64,000 nucleotides of DNA, taken from assembly GCA_030427835.1 (NCBI GenBank), contig JAUICN010000007.1, positions 62,001 through 126,000 on the forward strand, read 5' to 3'. The translations under genes were made by a program, and so were the position numbers. Source of the DNA: Polyangia bacterium. GTDB lineage: Bacteria > Myxococcota_A > Polyangia > Polyangiales > JAUICN01. The notes beneath the pieces were generated by a model that made no database searches, had not been told where the DNA came from, and saw only the letters and a program-made list of their open reading frames with translations. Of this stretch, positions 33,888-42,792 are shown piece by piece; the stretch's first letter is position 1; each line of letters opens with the position of its first letter.

Positions 33888-35319
33888 GGCATCTGGTGCC
33901 AACGGAAGGGTCGTCCCCCGCAACATTTGTGCATAGAAATACCAACGCCGAACTTCTTCCCGGTGCGGAAACTACGGGTTCGCTTCGGGGGGTGTTTCCG
34001 TCTCCAAGATTTGTTTTCAGCATGGCGATGTGGGAGCCGACCATGTCGCCTTTTTCTGGGCTCGAATGGGCCAGCAAGCCCATACTGCTTGTGTCAAGAG
34101 CTCCGGTGTTTCCAGCAACGATGTAGGTTGCCCCCGCATTTTCTCTGCCCTCTACCGTTGCGAAGGGCGCTCCGATGAGCACATCGTCAAGGCCGTCGGC
34201 GTTGACGTCACCACTTGCGACGGCTCCACCGAACCCATTGTTTGTGCACCCCACCTGTTCAAGATCGTCGATGCACTCAATCAATAGGGGCTCACTGCCC
34301 CAATCCTGGCACCCTTCTGTCTGGGGTACGTCTGAGCCAGTGAATACGTGAACCCCTTGCAGGCGATTTTCAGCGGTGGATTTGCTCCCGACGAGCAACT
34401 CTGGCTTGTCATCCCCATCGAGATCACCCCAGGCAAGGGTGGTTCCGTAGGCTGTGGAACTGCTGTCAATGCAGCTTCGAACCTGGGAAGTTACGTTGCC
34501 CATGCCGTCGTGTTCCAATCTTAACACTACGACGCGACTTGCTTCGGGCGCACCCGAGGCGACCCACACGTGATCTGGATCTTCTGTCCATACAGCTAAG
34601 GATGAGCCGAGCTTGCCCCCGGTGGGTATGGCGGAGTCAGTTACATCGAGCGTCACGGGACCGGAGCCGTCGGGCAGTCTGTAAAGTGCACCTTTGCCCT
34701 GTTCCTCCGGCGCGCCAAGAATCGCTACGCCGACGGAACTTGCGTCATCAATGCCAAGGGCGGTGGCTCCAAAGAGACCTCCGGTAGGACCCGTGAGTGT
34801 TTGATTGACGTTTCCTGAGGATTCACACCGTACGCGGAGTTCTCCCACGTTGGGTGAGGTCACCAGTAGGCAGACCTGTTCTTCATTGGCAGTGCCTGTT
34901 TGCCAGGTGGCAAACCCGGCTAGGGCTGCCCCGGATCCGGATCCACAGTCTCCTGTGTTGTTGCAGCCGTCTGAAAGAGGCTCGTTGAGGTCGATCTCGC
35001 TCCCGTTCCATCCAGCGTAAACCCGAAGGGGAGAATCCGGCCCGGCTGTCATTCCAAGCCGTGATACCTGTTGTCCGGATAGGGTTCCGGAGTACGTGGC
35101 GAGCACTCTGCCGAATCCGCTGATGGGGTAGCCTGTGGGTGGCTCGACCACCCTTGTGCTTGCTTCGTCCCGCAGATCATCAAAGGCGAATGGATTGCAG
35201 CCGCCGAGCGTGAATGCGCTGAATATTATGAGGACAGTTCCGAGCCACAACATTCCACTGGGTGCACGCGAGTGCGTTTGTTTGTGGGTGGCAGCGGAGG
35301 CAGAATCTAGAACTCCCAT
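33877..35319 (-). CDS. FG-GAP-repeat lipoprotein
   Basis: About 480 residues. The ATG at 35319 overlaps the end of the PEGA gene by 13 bases and has GGAGG nine bases upstream, favouring it over a longer frame to 35388. An N-terminal hydrophobic stretch ends in a lipobox (IIFSAFTLGGC). The mature protein is an integrin-like FG-GAP propeller with calcium-binding loops DLDGDDKPELLVG and DVNADGLDDVLIGAP, and repeat strands such as GGLFGATALGIDD. It likely sits in the outer membrane and binds a ligand or surface. Translational coupling to the PEGA gene suggests a joint function. A 14-bp duplication covers its stop codon. Confidence 0.87.
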   Translation of the reverse strand: MGVLDSASAATHKQTHSRAPSGMLWLGTVLIIFSAFTLGGCNPFAFDDLRDEASTRVVEPPTGYPISGFGRVLATYSGTLSGQQVSRLGMTAGPDSPLRVYAGWNGSEIDLNEPLSDGCNNTGDCGSGSGAALAGFATWQTGTANEEQVCLLVTSPNVGELRVRCESSGNVNQTLTGPTGGLFGATALGIDDASSVGVAILGAPEEQGKGALYRLPDGSGPVTLDVTDSAIPTGGKLGSSLAVWTEDPDHVWVASGAPEASRVVVLRLEHDGMGNVTSQVRSCIDSSSTAYGTTLAWGDLDGDDKPELLVGSKSTAENRLQGVHVFTGSDVPQTEGCQDWGSEPLLIECIDDLEQVGCTNNGFGGAVASGDVNADGLDDVLIGAPFATVEGRENAGATYIVAGNTGALDTSSMGLLAHSSPEKGDMVGSHIAMLKTNLGDGNTPRSEPVVSAPGRSSALVFLCTNVAGDDPSVGTRCQPQ

Positions 35320-36893
35320 CGTAGTGAGCCTCCAATTGCGTTTGTCGTGATTTCTGGCGTCCAATGAAGGCGCCGATTGTTTGCCCAATCCCGAGCTTCA
35401 AGCACGGTCGCTTCTGAATCGGGCAGCGGGTCCCTCACAAAATAGTAGAGGGAGAGCAGGCCCATGATCGCCCCCGCACCAAATGCGGCATCTGCACCGA
35501 AGGCGTAGGTTTTTCCAGTGGTGAACCTGCCGTCGTCAGAGGCGAGTGTGCCCGCGTTGCGATCGTTTCGCAGGTCGTCGTCCAACTGGTTTGAGAGAAC
35601 AGCCAGGGCGGTGCCTCCGGCGAGAAGGAATGTAGCCAGCGTGGCGGTTACCCAGGCCCCACTCCGGTTGACGGACGGTTTCAACCGCACCCGTATGGGA
35701 GTCAGTTGGCCGTTTTGAATTGTCATGCGGCGTTTCCAGTCCTTCATCCCCCGGGCGCGGATTCGTACCTGCTGGCGACCCGCAGGTACGTTGCCCTCGA
35801 ATGGTACCGTTCCGACTTCCTTATCGCCTACCCAGACGCTTGCCCCTCGGACGTTGGCAACCACGCGGAGCCTGCCGTAGCTCACACGTTCCAGTTCCAC
35901 ACGCACCGTTACATCTTCGCTCAGCCCAACGTGGATCTCGCGGTCTACCTCAGAGTAGCCCGCTTTCTCGATCCAAATGTGGTGGGGGCCCGTACCCACA
36001 ACGGCGCGGAAGGGAGTCGTACCGACGCTTCCTTCATCCCGATCGTCAAGGTACACCCGTGCGCCCGGGATATCGCTCACCACGTGCAGGTAGCCAAGAA
36101 ACTGGCCTTGGCTCATTTCCACGATGATCACATACACTTTTCCGGCACGTACGCGAACACGTTCTTCCACGGTTCTGTAATCGGGATGTTCTAGGGTAAC
36201 TCTGTACTCGCCTTCCTGTAGGCTTTGATTGAGCGGTGAGGGCCCCTGGGCCACCACCTGATCGTTTTTGTAGACCGTTACCTGGGCACCCCTGGGGTTG
36301 GACTCGATGGAAAGCAACGACTTCATGGTCGCCTGCCGAGGTTGCCTCCTGGTTGGGTTTGAAGAGGTTGAGGTTGTTTGACGTTGCCCGGTGGTCGTTG
36401 TGGAACCGTCTCCGGTGGCCGTTGAATCGGTGGGGTTCTCCTCGGTTGGATCTGGGGGTAGGAGGGTACCGGACGTGGCGTTGGCAATGGCCTGTCGGGC
36501 TTCATGCTGGGCGACGAGATCCTGAATACGTTCCTGGACGTCCGCGGCGTCGGGGGCGTTGGGTTCGGCATCCACGTACTTTTGGTAAAGCTCCGCTGCG
36601 ATTTGCCACTGGTTGGCTTTGTCGTGGGCCATGGCGGCGTTGTAAAGAAACGCCCCATGGGGTTGGGCTTCGTACGCTCGTAGGAACTCCTGGGCCGCCT
36701 CAAGGTAGCGCTCTTGCAGGTAGAGCGTTTGTCCACGCTCCATGGCATCCCGTGCCCTTTCCAGTGATTCACGTTTTGGGTCCTGGGGCGTTTGCGCCTG
36801 TGCCCCTACGCCCAGACCGGTTGTTGCGGTTAGGACGCCAATGAGAAACAGTACGTGGAACGCATCTAATTTTCGTTCGCCTGCGGGTGTCAT
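35307..36893 (-). CDS. TPR and triple PEGA-domain exported protein
   Basis: The ATG at 36893 has GGGAG seven bases upstream and yields a signal peptide FHVLFLIGVLTATTGLGVGAQAQ. A TPR-like helical region follows (RGQTLYLQERYLEAAQEFLRAYEAQ ... AAMAHDKANQWQIAAELYQKYV, partly listed here by ends), a Thr/Ser linker, then three PEGA domains: SIESNPRGAQVTVYKN, VVSDIPGARVYLDD and VVANVRGASVWVGD, each about 70-80 residues. Two hydrophobic segments near the C-terminus (WVTATLATFLLAGGTALAV; AFGAGAIMGLLSLYYFV) imply membrane insertion. PEGA domains are linked to peptidoglycan or surface-layer binding. It is coupled to the FG-GAP lipoprotein and divergent from a TlpA-like gene. Confidence 0.88.
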   Translation of the reverse strand: MTPAGERKLDAFHVLFLIGVLTATTGLGVGAQAQTPQDPKRESLERARDAMERGQTLYLQERYLEAAQEFLRAYEAQPHGAFLYNAAMAHDKANQWQIAAELYQKYVDAEPNAPDAADVQERIQDLVAQHEARQAIANATSGTLLPPDPTEENPTDSTATGDGSTTTTGQRQTTSTSSNPTRRQPRQATMKSLLSIESNPRGAQVTVYKNDQVVAQGPSPLNQSLQEGEYRVTLEHPDYRTVEERVRVRAGKVYVIIVEMSQGQFLGYLHVVSDIPGARVYLDDRDEGSVGTTPFRAVVGTGPHHIWIEKAGYSEVDREIHVGLSEDVTVRVELERVSYGRLRVVANVRGASVWVGDKEVGTVPFEGNVPAGRQQVRIRARGMKDWKRRMTIQNGQLTPIRVRLKPSVNRSGAWVTATLATFLLAGGTALAVLSNQLDDDLRNDRNAGTLASDDGRFTTGKTYAFGADAAFGAGAIMGLLSLYYFVRDPLPDSEATVLEARDWANNRRLHWTPEITTNAIGGSLRWEF

Positions 36894-36983
36894 TATTCGG
36901 CTCCCGTAGCTCATACCGCGTTCCGGGATACTGTTCCAAGCAGTACTCGGATAAAAAGTCGCCATGATCCCCTTTTTTTTCTG

Positions 36984-37550
36984 ATGAGTCCGTCGATCAA
37001 GCGCTGGTTGGTTCGTTTTTGGCCTATGTTAGCGGCCGGTTTCCTTGTTGCGCTCGTGTTGTCTCGGGCAATTCGGCCCGGTACCTTGGGGACAGGGAGC
37101 CCTGCGCCCCAATTTGAGGGCGCCCTGTCGAACGGTACGTCGTTGTCCGTTGAGTCCTTTCGAGGAAAAGTGACGGTGCTCAATTTCTGGGCCAGTTGGT
37201 GCCCGCCATGCCGTAAGGAGGCCCCTGAGCTTCAGGCGGTACACGAGGAGTTGGGGGCCGCAGGAGGACAGGTGATAGGGATTTCCTTGGATGAAGGCGA
37301 GCTTTGGCAGGTGGAAGGCCTCGGCAAGCGGCACGGAATGACGTTTGCGATGGGACAGGCTGATGGTGCCACGCTTCAGCGCTATCGAGTCAAACGTTTG
37401 CCCACCACTTATATTTTGTCTCCAGATGGTGACGTGGCTGCTTCTTTTGTTGGACCGGTTACCAAGCGCAAAATTATGGATACTCTTCGTCGAAAGGCCC
37501 TGTTTACTGCAGGGCTGCCACCGGTGGCTGGTACGGGGGAATCTGAATAG
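36984..37550 (+). CDS. TlpA/ResA-like membrane-anchored thioredoxin
   Basis: Periplasmic thiol-disulfide oxidoreductase tethered by one N-terminal helix ([17 protein letters not shown]). The redox motif is WCPPC (Cys73 and Cys76) in [17 protein letters not shown], followed by [14 protein letters not shown] and the cis-Pro loop [12 protein letters not shown], as in ResA and TlpA of cytochrome c maturation. 188 residues is the usual size. The start ATG lies in a T-rich stretch without a clear Shine-Dalgarno. It is divergent from the PEGA gene and precedes the RTX-protease gene by about 210 bases, with no other cytochrome c maturation gene in view. Confidence 0.93.
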   Translation: MSPSIKRWLVRFWPMLAAGFLVALVLSRAIRPGTLGTGSPAPQFEGALSNGTSLSVESFRGKVTVLNFWASWCPPCRKEAPELQAVHEELGAAGGQVIGISLDEGELWQVEGLGKRHGMTFAMGQADGATLQRYRVKRLPTTYILSPDGDVAASFVGPVTKRKIMDTLRRKALFTAGLPPVAGTGESE

Positions 37551-37759
37551 GGAATTCCATTCTAGAAAGAAACTTCCGTTTTTCTTGTGTGCTGTGAATG
37601 GGGGTGAGTTTTAGGCCACTCATTTGCTGTGTGGCTTGTATTCTTAGTGCAGCTTAGGGTGCTTGATTGGATTGTGGGTCAGATGTGCGTGAAAGGATCA
37701 CGGGCGGTTTGAACTGTGCTACGAATGGACCCCAAATCTTTGGAAGGGCGGGACAGCAT

Positions 37760-40700
37760 ATGGGTGTTTGCGCACGGGGCGTAATGTTGGGTTTGAGGGC
37801 TGCGAGTGCGGTTCTTGTTTTTGGTTTTGGCGGAATTGTGCATGCGCAATGCACTGACCCTGCGACCGATTGCCCAGTTGGTTACAACATTATCGATCAG
37901 CGATTGGGCGGCGGTGGCACAATCGTGGGTACCAACGGCAACGACTGTATTTTCGGCAGTCCAAACAACGACACGGTGCTGGCGTTTCAGGGCGATGACT
38001 ACGTTTGTGCTGGGGCTGGAAATGATGTGTTGTACGGATATGGTGGCAACGACACGATGTATGGTGAAGCTGGCGTTGACTCCATTTACGGCTCCATCGG
38101 GGACGATATTCTCGAAGGCGGGGACGACAACGACTACTGCTTCGGAGGAGACGGAAACGACACCATTCGCGGCGGAAACGGAAACGACAACATTCGCGGT
38201 GAAGGGGATGACGACATGTTGTTTGGTGATGCCGGTAGCGACACCATCAACACTGGCGATGGTACCAATACCGTGGATGGAGGTGCCGATGGCGACTCGA
38301 TCACAGGTGGAACTGGTGATGACAACATCTCCGGTGGTGCGGGCGCAGACAACATCACCGAAAATGGTGGAACGAATGTGATCAATGGTGATGGCGGCAA
38401 TGACGTTATTGTTGGCAGTACCGGCGTAGACACCATCAACGGCGGAGACGGAAACGACACCATCTACGGTATGGGTGGAAACGATATTCTCAACGGCGAT
38501 GCCGACGCCGATTTCATTCTTGGCGGCGACGGTGACGACACCATCGATGGCGGTACTGGAGATGACGACCTGCGTGGTGAAGCTGACAACGATACGGTGA
38601 GCGGCGGTGACGGTAATGATTTCATTTCTCTGTCGACGGGTGATGATGTTGGCCGTGGTGAGGGTGGTGTAGACGATATTTTTGGTGGTGATGGAAGTGA
38701 CTTCCTAATTGGTGGTGCTGATAATGACAGCATTCGGGGCGAGGGTGGTGTGGACTACCTCAACGGTGAGGGTGGCTCGAACGTTCTCAACGGAGGCGCA
38801 GGAAGCACAGATAACTGCCTTAATGGACCCAGCTTTTTTAACTGTGAGTTTAGTTCGTTTGCTTCCATCCAATCCGTAGATGGTGTGGTGGATGGAACAG
38901 GTGGCGTTGTCTTCTCATGGAAGACCGTCGCGGAGGCCGGCGCAGTTTCTTTTGAGGTCGCTCGTTTGGGCGATGACAATAGGCAGATCGTGATCGGATC
39001 CGTTCCATCCCTGATGGCTCCAGGTGGAGGTACTTACCGAATCCGGGATAGCTCAGCGGATTCAGGAGATCGCCTTTCCTACATCATTACTGAGTCCGAT
39101 GTGTCTGGTGCCGAGTCCACCTACGGGCCGTTTGAGGTCATGCCCCGTCGGGGAGATGCCGTCACTATGGCCTCCCAGGCCAATCCGATGGCGCGTGTGG
39201 TTCCACAACAGGATCCCAAGTCAGCGACGGTAAGGTTGCTATCCGGTGAGCGAGTTGAACAGGCCCACGTATGGGTAGCCGTCACGGGACTACAGCGTGT
39301 TTCTGCGGAAGCTGTTTCCAACGCGCTGGGCGTTTCCCTTCCTGAGGCGCAGAGGATCCTAGCCTCTGGTGGATTCTCCATCTCCGACAATCAGGGCAAC
39401 CCCGTGCCAAGTTTCGTTGAAAACGGAGTGATGTTTTTCTACGGTGTGGGATCGGAATCCCCGTTTGCGGCCCGACGCGCGTACAGACTGGAACAGACTT
39501 CCAATGCGGTGATGGCAAGCTTGGATGTGTCGCCGAAATCTTCGACGGTTCTCGACCGGTCTCCCACTACCGTTCATGTGGAACGTGACGAAGTGCCCCT
39601 ACTTGCTGTGGGTCCCGATCCTGATTCTGACTACTGGGCGATGGCTAGTGCGGCTTGGACCACGTCTGCTCCCATTCGAAGTGGGGTTGTTGAGTTTGAT
39701 CTTGCGGGAACGGATGGTCGTGCTGGCAGTCTCACATTGCGCCTTATTGGAACGACCAACTGGTCCAAAAAGGATACCCATCACGTGAGTCTCGACTTGA
39801 ATGGCACGGTGATCGGTGACGTGTCTTTTAGGGGAACTGAACCTCGTGTGTTTGATGTTTCCGTTGGGGCAGGTGTGCTGCAAGATGGGAACAACACGCT
39901 TACGCTTACCGGCATTGCTCAAGCGTCTGTTCGTAGCAGCGGCGTCTTTGTGGACTCCGTTGATGTTCGGTACGTGCGTAACCACGTGGTTTCTGGCGGT
40001 TCTCTTGTTTTGAATCCGGTCGTATCTGGCACTGTTGTTGTGGACGGGGTGGCCCCAGGCTCTCTGTTCTTCAACGTATCCAACCTGGAAAAAGCTAAAT
40101 CACTTGCGGGGGTGGTGACTCAACCTGGCGCGTCATCGACTGTACAAGCGTCGTTTCATGGCACGGCGGGGGAAACCTATGCCGTTGTTGCGCCGTCTGA
40201 TGTTTTGGAACCTACCATTGAACCTGATTACTCTTCTGACCTTCGTGGAGGGCGCGGTGGCGAATACATCATCGTTGCTCCCCGGGCGTTTGCGGATGCC
40301 GCCATCGAACTTGCTAGCTACCGATCCTCACGCGGAATGGATGTTTCGATTGCCTTTCTACAGGACATTTACGACGAGTTTAACCATTCTATGCCGAGCC
40401 CAAGGGCCATTCGGTCCTTCCTGGAATACGCTCACAATGAGCTGAAGGTTGCTCCCCGCTATGTTGTTCTTCTTGGGGCTGGCTCCTACGACTATCGAAA
40501 CCTACTCGGCGCTAATGACAACTTTGTTCCCGTTTGGATGACTCCAACGGTTTCAGGGCTGTTTGCTTCTGACGTGGGCTTTGTGGACTTTGATGATGAC
40601 TTGGTGCCAGACATTTCTGTTGGGCGTATTCCAGGCCGTTCCTCCTCGGAGTTGATGGGCGTAATCCATAAGATACGGGCCTACGAATCCGGGCCGAGTG

Positions 40701-41593
40701 ATTCCTGGTCTGACCGGGCACTGTTCGTTTCTGACTTTCCTGACAGTCGGTTGTCTGAAGACTTCTCAGACATGACCGATAGCAGCCTGCTGTTTATTCC
40801 GGAATCGCTTCAGGCGGATGTTGTACGGGGTTCGGATCTTGGATTTGATGATGTGCGTACTTCGGTGATCGATTCCTTGAGTTCGGGTGTGGGTGCTGTG
40901 TTTTACAATGGGCACGGTTCGTCACAGGGTCTTGGTGACGATCCGTCAGTGGCTGGGACTACACCGTTTTTGAGTTCCAAGGACGTTGGGGATAGGGCGG
41001 ACGACGTCGCTCCTGCGCTGTACACCACGGTCACATGTCTTAGCGGAAGGTTTGAACTTGCCGGTTATGAATCATTGGCAGAATCACTGGTGAACTTGCC
41101 TAGGGGTGGTGCCATCGCCGCGGTGGCTCCAAGTGGTGTTTCTATCAATCCTGATGTTCAGCCCTTGCTCGGCAAGGTGTTGATGTCTCTCTATCAGGGG
41201 CCATTCCAGCGAATGGGTGATGTATTCCAACAGGCCATGGCCCAATACTCAGAGCTCGAGGACTTGGAAGCACGTGAGGACACACTCAAGGTTTACAACT
41301 TGTTGGGTGATCCTGCGCTTGAACTCCAGACGATTAAAGATACTTCCGGCACAAGTAGGGCGATTCGTTCCTTGTCCGGATCGGCTTCCAGGGAAGGCGC
41401 AGCTTCCGCGCTAACTGTGGGCCCAGGTTCCAGCGCGTCCGCAGGGGGTACTGCGGGCAATGTTGGCCCCTGCTCGATCAGTAGTCGCAACGGTTCCCAT
41501 ATGTTGTGGCAGTTGGCCATGTTGCTGGGTGCGGCGGCGGTCTTCCGTGGTCGCCGTGGTGGTCGCCGTTATCGCAGCAGTGTTGACAGCTAG
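37760..41593 (+). CDS. RTX-repeat/gingipain-like (C25) protease with a MYXO-CTERM-like tail
   Basis: A secreted cysteine protease of about 1,277 residues. The ATG at 37760 gives a signal peptide ending GFGGIVHAQ. Residues about 60-350 are some thirty Gly/Asp-rich RTX-type repeats (GGNGNDNIRGEGDDDM). A linker of beta-sandwich sequence follows, then a peptidase C25 (gingipain) domain from about residue 830, with the catalytic His in YNGHGSSQ and Cys in TVTCLSG, and gingipain-like GAGSYDYRN and ASDVGFVDFDDD. The tail has GPCSISSRN, a hydrophobic helix (WQLAMLLGAAAVF) and RGRRGGRRYR, matching a MYXO-CTERM sorting signal. RTX plus C25 plus this tail is an uncommon combination. The tolQ gene starts 51 bases after its stop. 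Confidence 0.9.
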   Translation: MGVCARGVMLGLRAASAVLVFGFGGIVHAQCTDPATDCPVGYNIIDQRLGGGGTIVGTNGNDCIFGSPNNDTVLAFQGDDYVCAGAGNDVLYGYGGNDTMYGEAGVDSIYGSIGDDILEGGDDNDYCFGGDGNDTIRGGNGNDNIRGEGDDDMLFGDAGSDTINTGDGTNTVDGGADGDSITGGTGDDNISGGAGADNITENGGTNVINGDGGNDVIVGSTGVDTINGGDGNDTIYGMGGNDILNGDADADFILGGDGDDTIDGGTGDDDLRGEADNDTVSGGDGNDFISLSTGDDVGRGEGGVDDIFGGDGSDFLIGGADNDSIRGEGGVDYLNGEGGSNVLNGGAGSTDNCLNGPSFFNCEFSSFASIQSVDGVVDGTGGVVFSWKTVAEAGAVSFEVARLGDDNRQIVIGSVPSLMAPGGGTYRIRDSSADSGDRLSYIITESDVSGAESTYGPFEVMPRRGDAVTMASQANPMARVVPQQDPKSATVRLLSGERVEQAHVWVAVTGLQRVSAEAVSNALGVSLPEAQRILASGGFSISDNQGNPVPSFVENGVMFFYGVGSESPFAARRAYRLEQTSNAVMASLDVSPKSSTVLDRSPTTVHVERDEVPLLAVGPDPDSDYWAMASAAWTTSAPIRSGVVEFDLAGTDGRAGSLTLRLIGTTNWSKKDTHHVSLDLNGTVIGDVSFRGTEPRVFDVSVGAGVLQDGNNTLTLTGIAQASVRSSGVFVDSVDVRYVRNHVVSGGSLVLNPVVSGTVVVDGVAPGSLFFNVSNLEKAKSLAGVVTQPGASSTVQASFHGTAGETYAVVAPSDVLEPTIEPDYSSDLRGGRGGEYIIVAPRAFADAAIELASYRSSRGMDVSIAFLQDIYDEFNHSMPSPRAIRSFLEYAHNELKVAPRYVVLLGAGSYDYRNLLGANDNFVPVWMTPTVSGLFASDVGFVDFDDDLVPDISVGRIPGRSSSELMGVIHKIRAYESGPSDSWSDRALFVSDFPDSRLSEDFSDMTDSSLLFIPESLQADVVRGSDLGFDDVRTSVIDSLSSGVGAVFYNGHGSSQGLGDDPSVAGTTPFLSSKDVGDRADDVAPALYTTVTCLSGRFELAGYESLAESLVNLPRGGAIAAVAPSGVSINPDVQPLLGKVLMSLYQGPFQRMGDVFQQAMAQYSELEDLEAREDTLKVYNLLGDPALELQTIKDTSGTSRAIRSLSGSASREGAASALTVGPGSSASAGGTAGNVGPCSISSRNGSHMLWQLAMLLGAAAVFRGRRGGRRYRSSVDS

Positions 41594-41643
41594 GCTTGCT
41601 GACACAGTTTTGTTTTTTCTTCTGAGCTGCTACACCCGTAACT

Positions 41644-42333
41644 ATGGATGGGGAGCTTAACCTGTGGACATTGGTCGTTACGGCCTCTCCCGTTGTACAG
41701 TTTGTGATGGCGGTACTTGCTGTCATGGCCCTTGGATGCTGGTTTATTATCGGCGCCAAGGCCGTGCGTTTGCGCCAGGCGGCATCACAAAGCAACAAGT
41801 TCCTGGATAGCTTTTGGGATCCTGAAAAGGCCAATGAATGGGATGCTGACCGTCTGGAGTCTGTCTATTCGCAGATCAAGGATCTTCCTGGTTCGCCGCT
41901 GGCATCGCTCTTTAGGGCTGGCTATGTGGAGTTGGCGCGGATTGCGGATAGAAAAAACGGTGGTGGCGACTCGGACAACGTTGACCGGGCGTTGCGCAGG
42001 TCAAAATCCAGTGAGTTTCTCCGCCTGGAATCTGCGTTGCCGTTTCTCGCCACGACGGCCGCAACTGCTCCCTTCATCGGCCTATTTGGTACTGTTTGGG
42101 GTATTATGAACGCATTCATAGCCATCAATAGGAACGATAGCGTCGGTCTGCAGACGGTGGCTCCTGGTATTGCAGAGGCGTTGGTGGCAACCGCGATGGG
42201 ATTGGCAGCAGCGGTGCCCGCAGTCATGGCCTACAACTACCTTCTTCAAAGGATTCGTGTTTTGGAAAGCGAAGCAGAAGCGTTTTCTATCGACTATCTG
42301 AACATCGTAAGGCGCCATTTTCTATCAAGATGA
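41644..42333 (+). CDS. tolQ: TolQ/ExbB-family proton channel protein
   Basis: Inner-membrane subunit of the Tol-Pal energiser. A first helix (ASPVVQFVMAVLAVMALGCWF) is followed by a cytoplasmic domain and two further helices with the conserved LESALPFLATTAATAPFIGLFGTVWGIMNAF and IAEALVATAMGLAAAVPAVMAYN, the proton-path motifs of TolQ. 229 residues is the usual size. tolR follows after three bases, so they are co-translated. It uses the proton-motive force with TolR to move TolA. Its position directly after the C25 protease gene is unusual, and no ybgC gene precedes it. The ExbB reading is possible, but the tolB gene downstream supports Tol. Confidence 0.92.
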   Translation: MDGELNLWTLVVTASPVVQFVMAVLAVMALGCWFIIGAKAVRLRQAASQSNKFLDSFWDPEKANEWDADRLESVYSQIKDLPGSPLASLFRAGYVELARIADRKNGGGDSDNVDRALRRSKSSEFLRLESALPFLATTAATAPFIGLFGTVWGIMNAFIAINRNDSVGLQTVAPGIAEALVATAMGLAAAVPAVMAYNYLLQRIRVLESEAEAFSIDYLNIVRRHFLSR

Positions 42334-42336
42334 CCC

Positions 42337-42768
42337 ATGGCTTTTACTAGCGGACACGGCGGAAGGGCGCCGCTTTCGGAGATTAACGTAACGCCCCTAG
42401 TGGATGTAATGCTTGTGTTGCTGATCATTTTCATGGTTGCGGCGCCGATGATGACCACTGGGGTTACCGTAGACCTACCTAACGCAGATGCGCCCACGAT
42501 GGATGTGGACGAGGATCAACCTTTGATTTCCATTGGTTACGATTCTGAGTCCGAAAATCCAACGCTCTACCTTTTTAGCGAGGAGGTTAAGCTCGAGGAC
42601 CTGGCAAAAGAGTTGCAAGAGGATCCCCGCGTTCAAAAGCAACAGGAAGTGTTCTTGCATGCTGACGAGCGGGTTCCCTATGGGGTGGTTGTGCGGGTGC
42701 TCACCGTCGTGAAGAACGCTGGAATTGCAAAGATGGGCCTTGTCACAGATCCATTGGTGGAGGAGTAG
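42337..42768 (+). CDS. tolR: TolR/ExbD-family protein
   Basis: Periplasmic-facing partner of TolQ. One transmembrane helix (INVTPLVDVMLVLLIIFMVAAPMM) with the proton-accepting Asp in PLVDVMLVLL, followed by a TolR fold with LKLED-type strands and a C-terminal GVVVRVLTVVKNAGIAKMGLVTD. 143 residues is standard. It is second in the tolQ-tolR-TonB/TolA-like-tolB order. The next gene continues in the same reading frame after the TAG at 42766, with a GGAGG-type sequence immediately before it. Confidence 0.93.
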   Translation: MAFTSGHGGRAPLSEINVTPLVDVMLVLLIIFMVAAPMMTTGVTVDLPNADAPTMDVDEDQPLISIGYDSESENPTLYLFSEEVKLEDLAKELQEDPRVQKQQEVFLHADERVPYGVVVRVLTVVKNAGIAKMGLVTDPLVEE

Positions 42769-42792
42769 ATTACTACTCTCGACCTTACAGAT

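Noticed and set aside
37930-38800. CRISPR array or satellite DNA
   Set aside because: The repetition is at the protein level (RTX-type GG-GND repeats) with variable nucleotides and no constant spacers.
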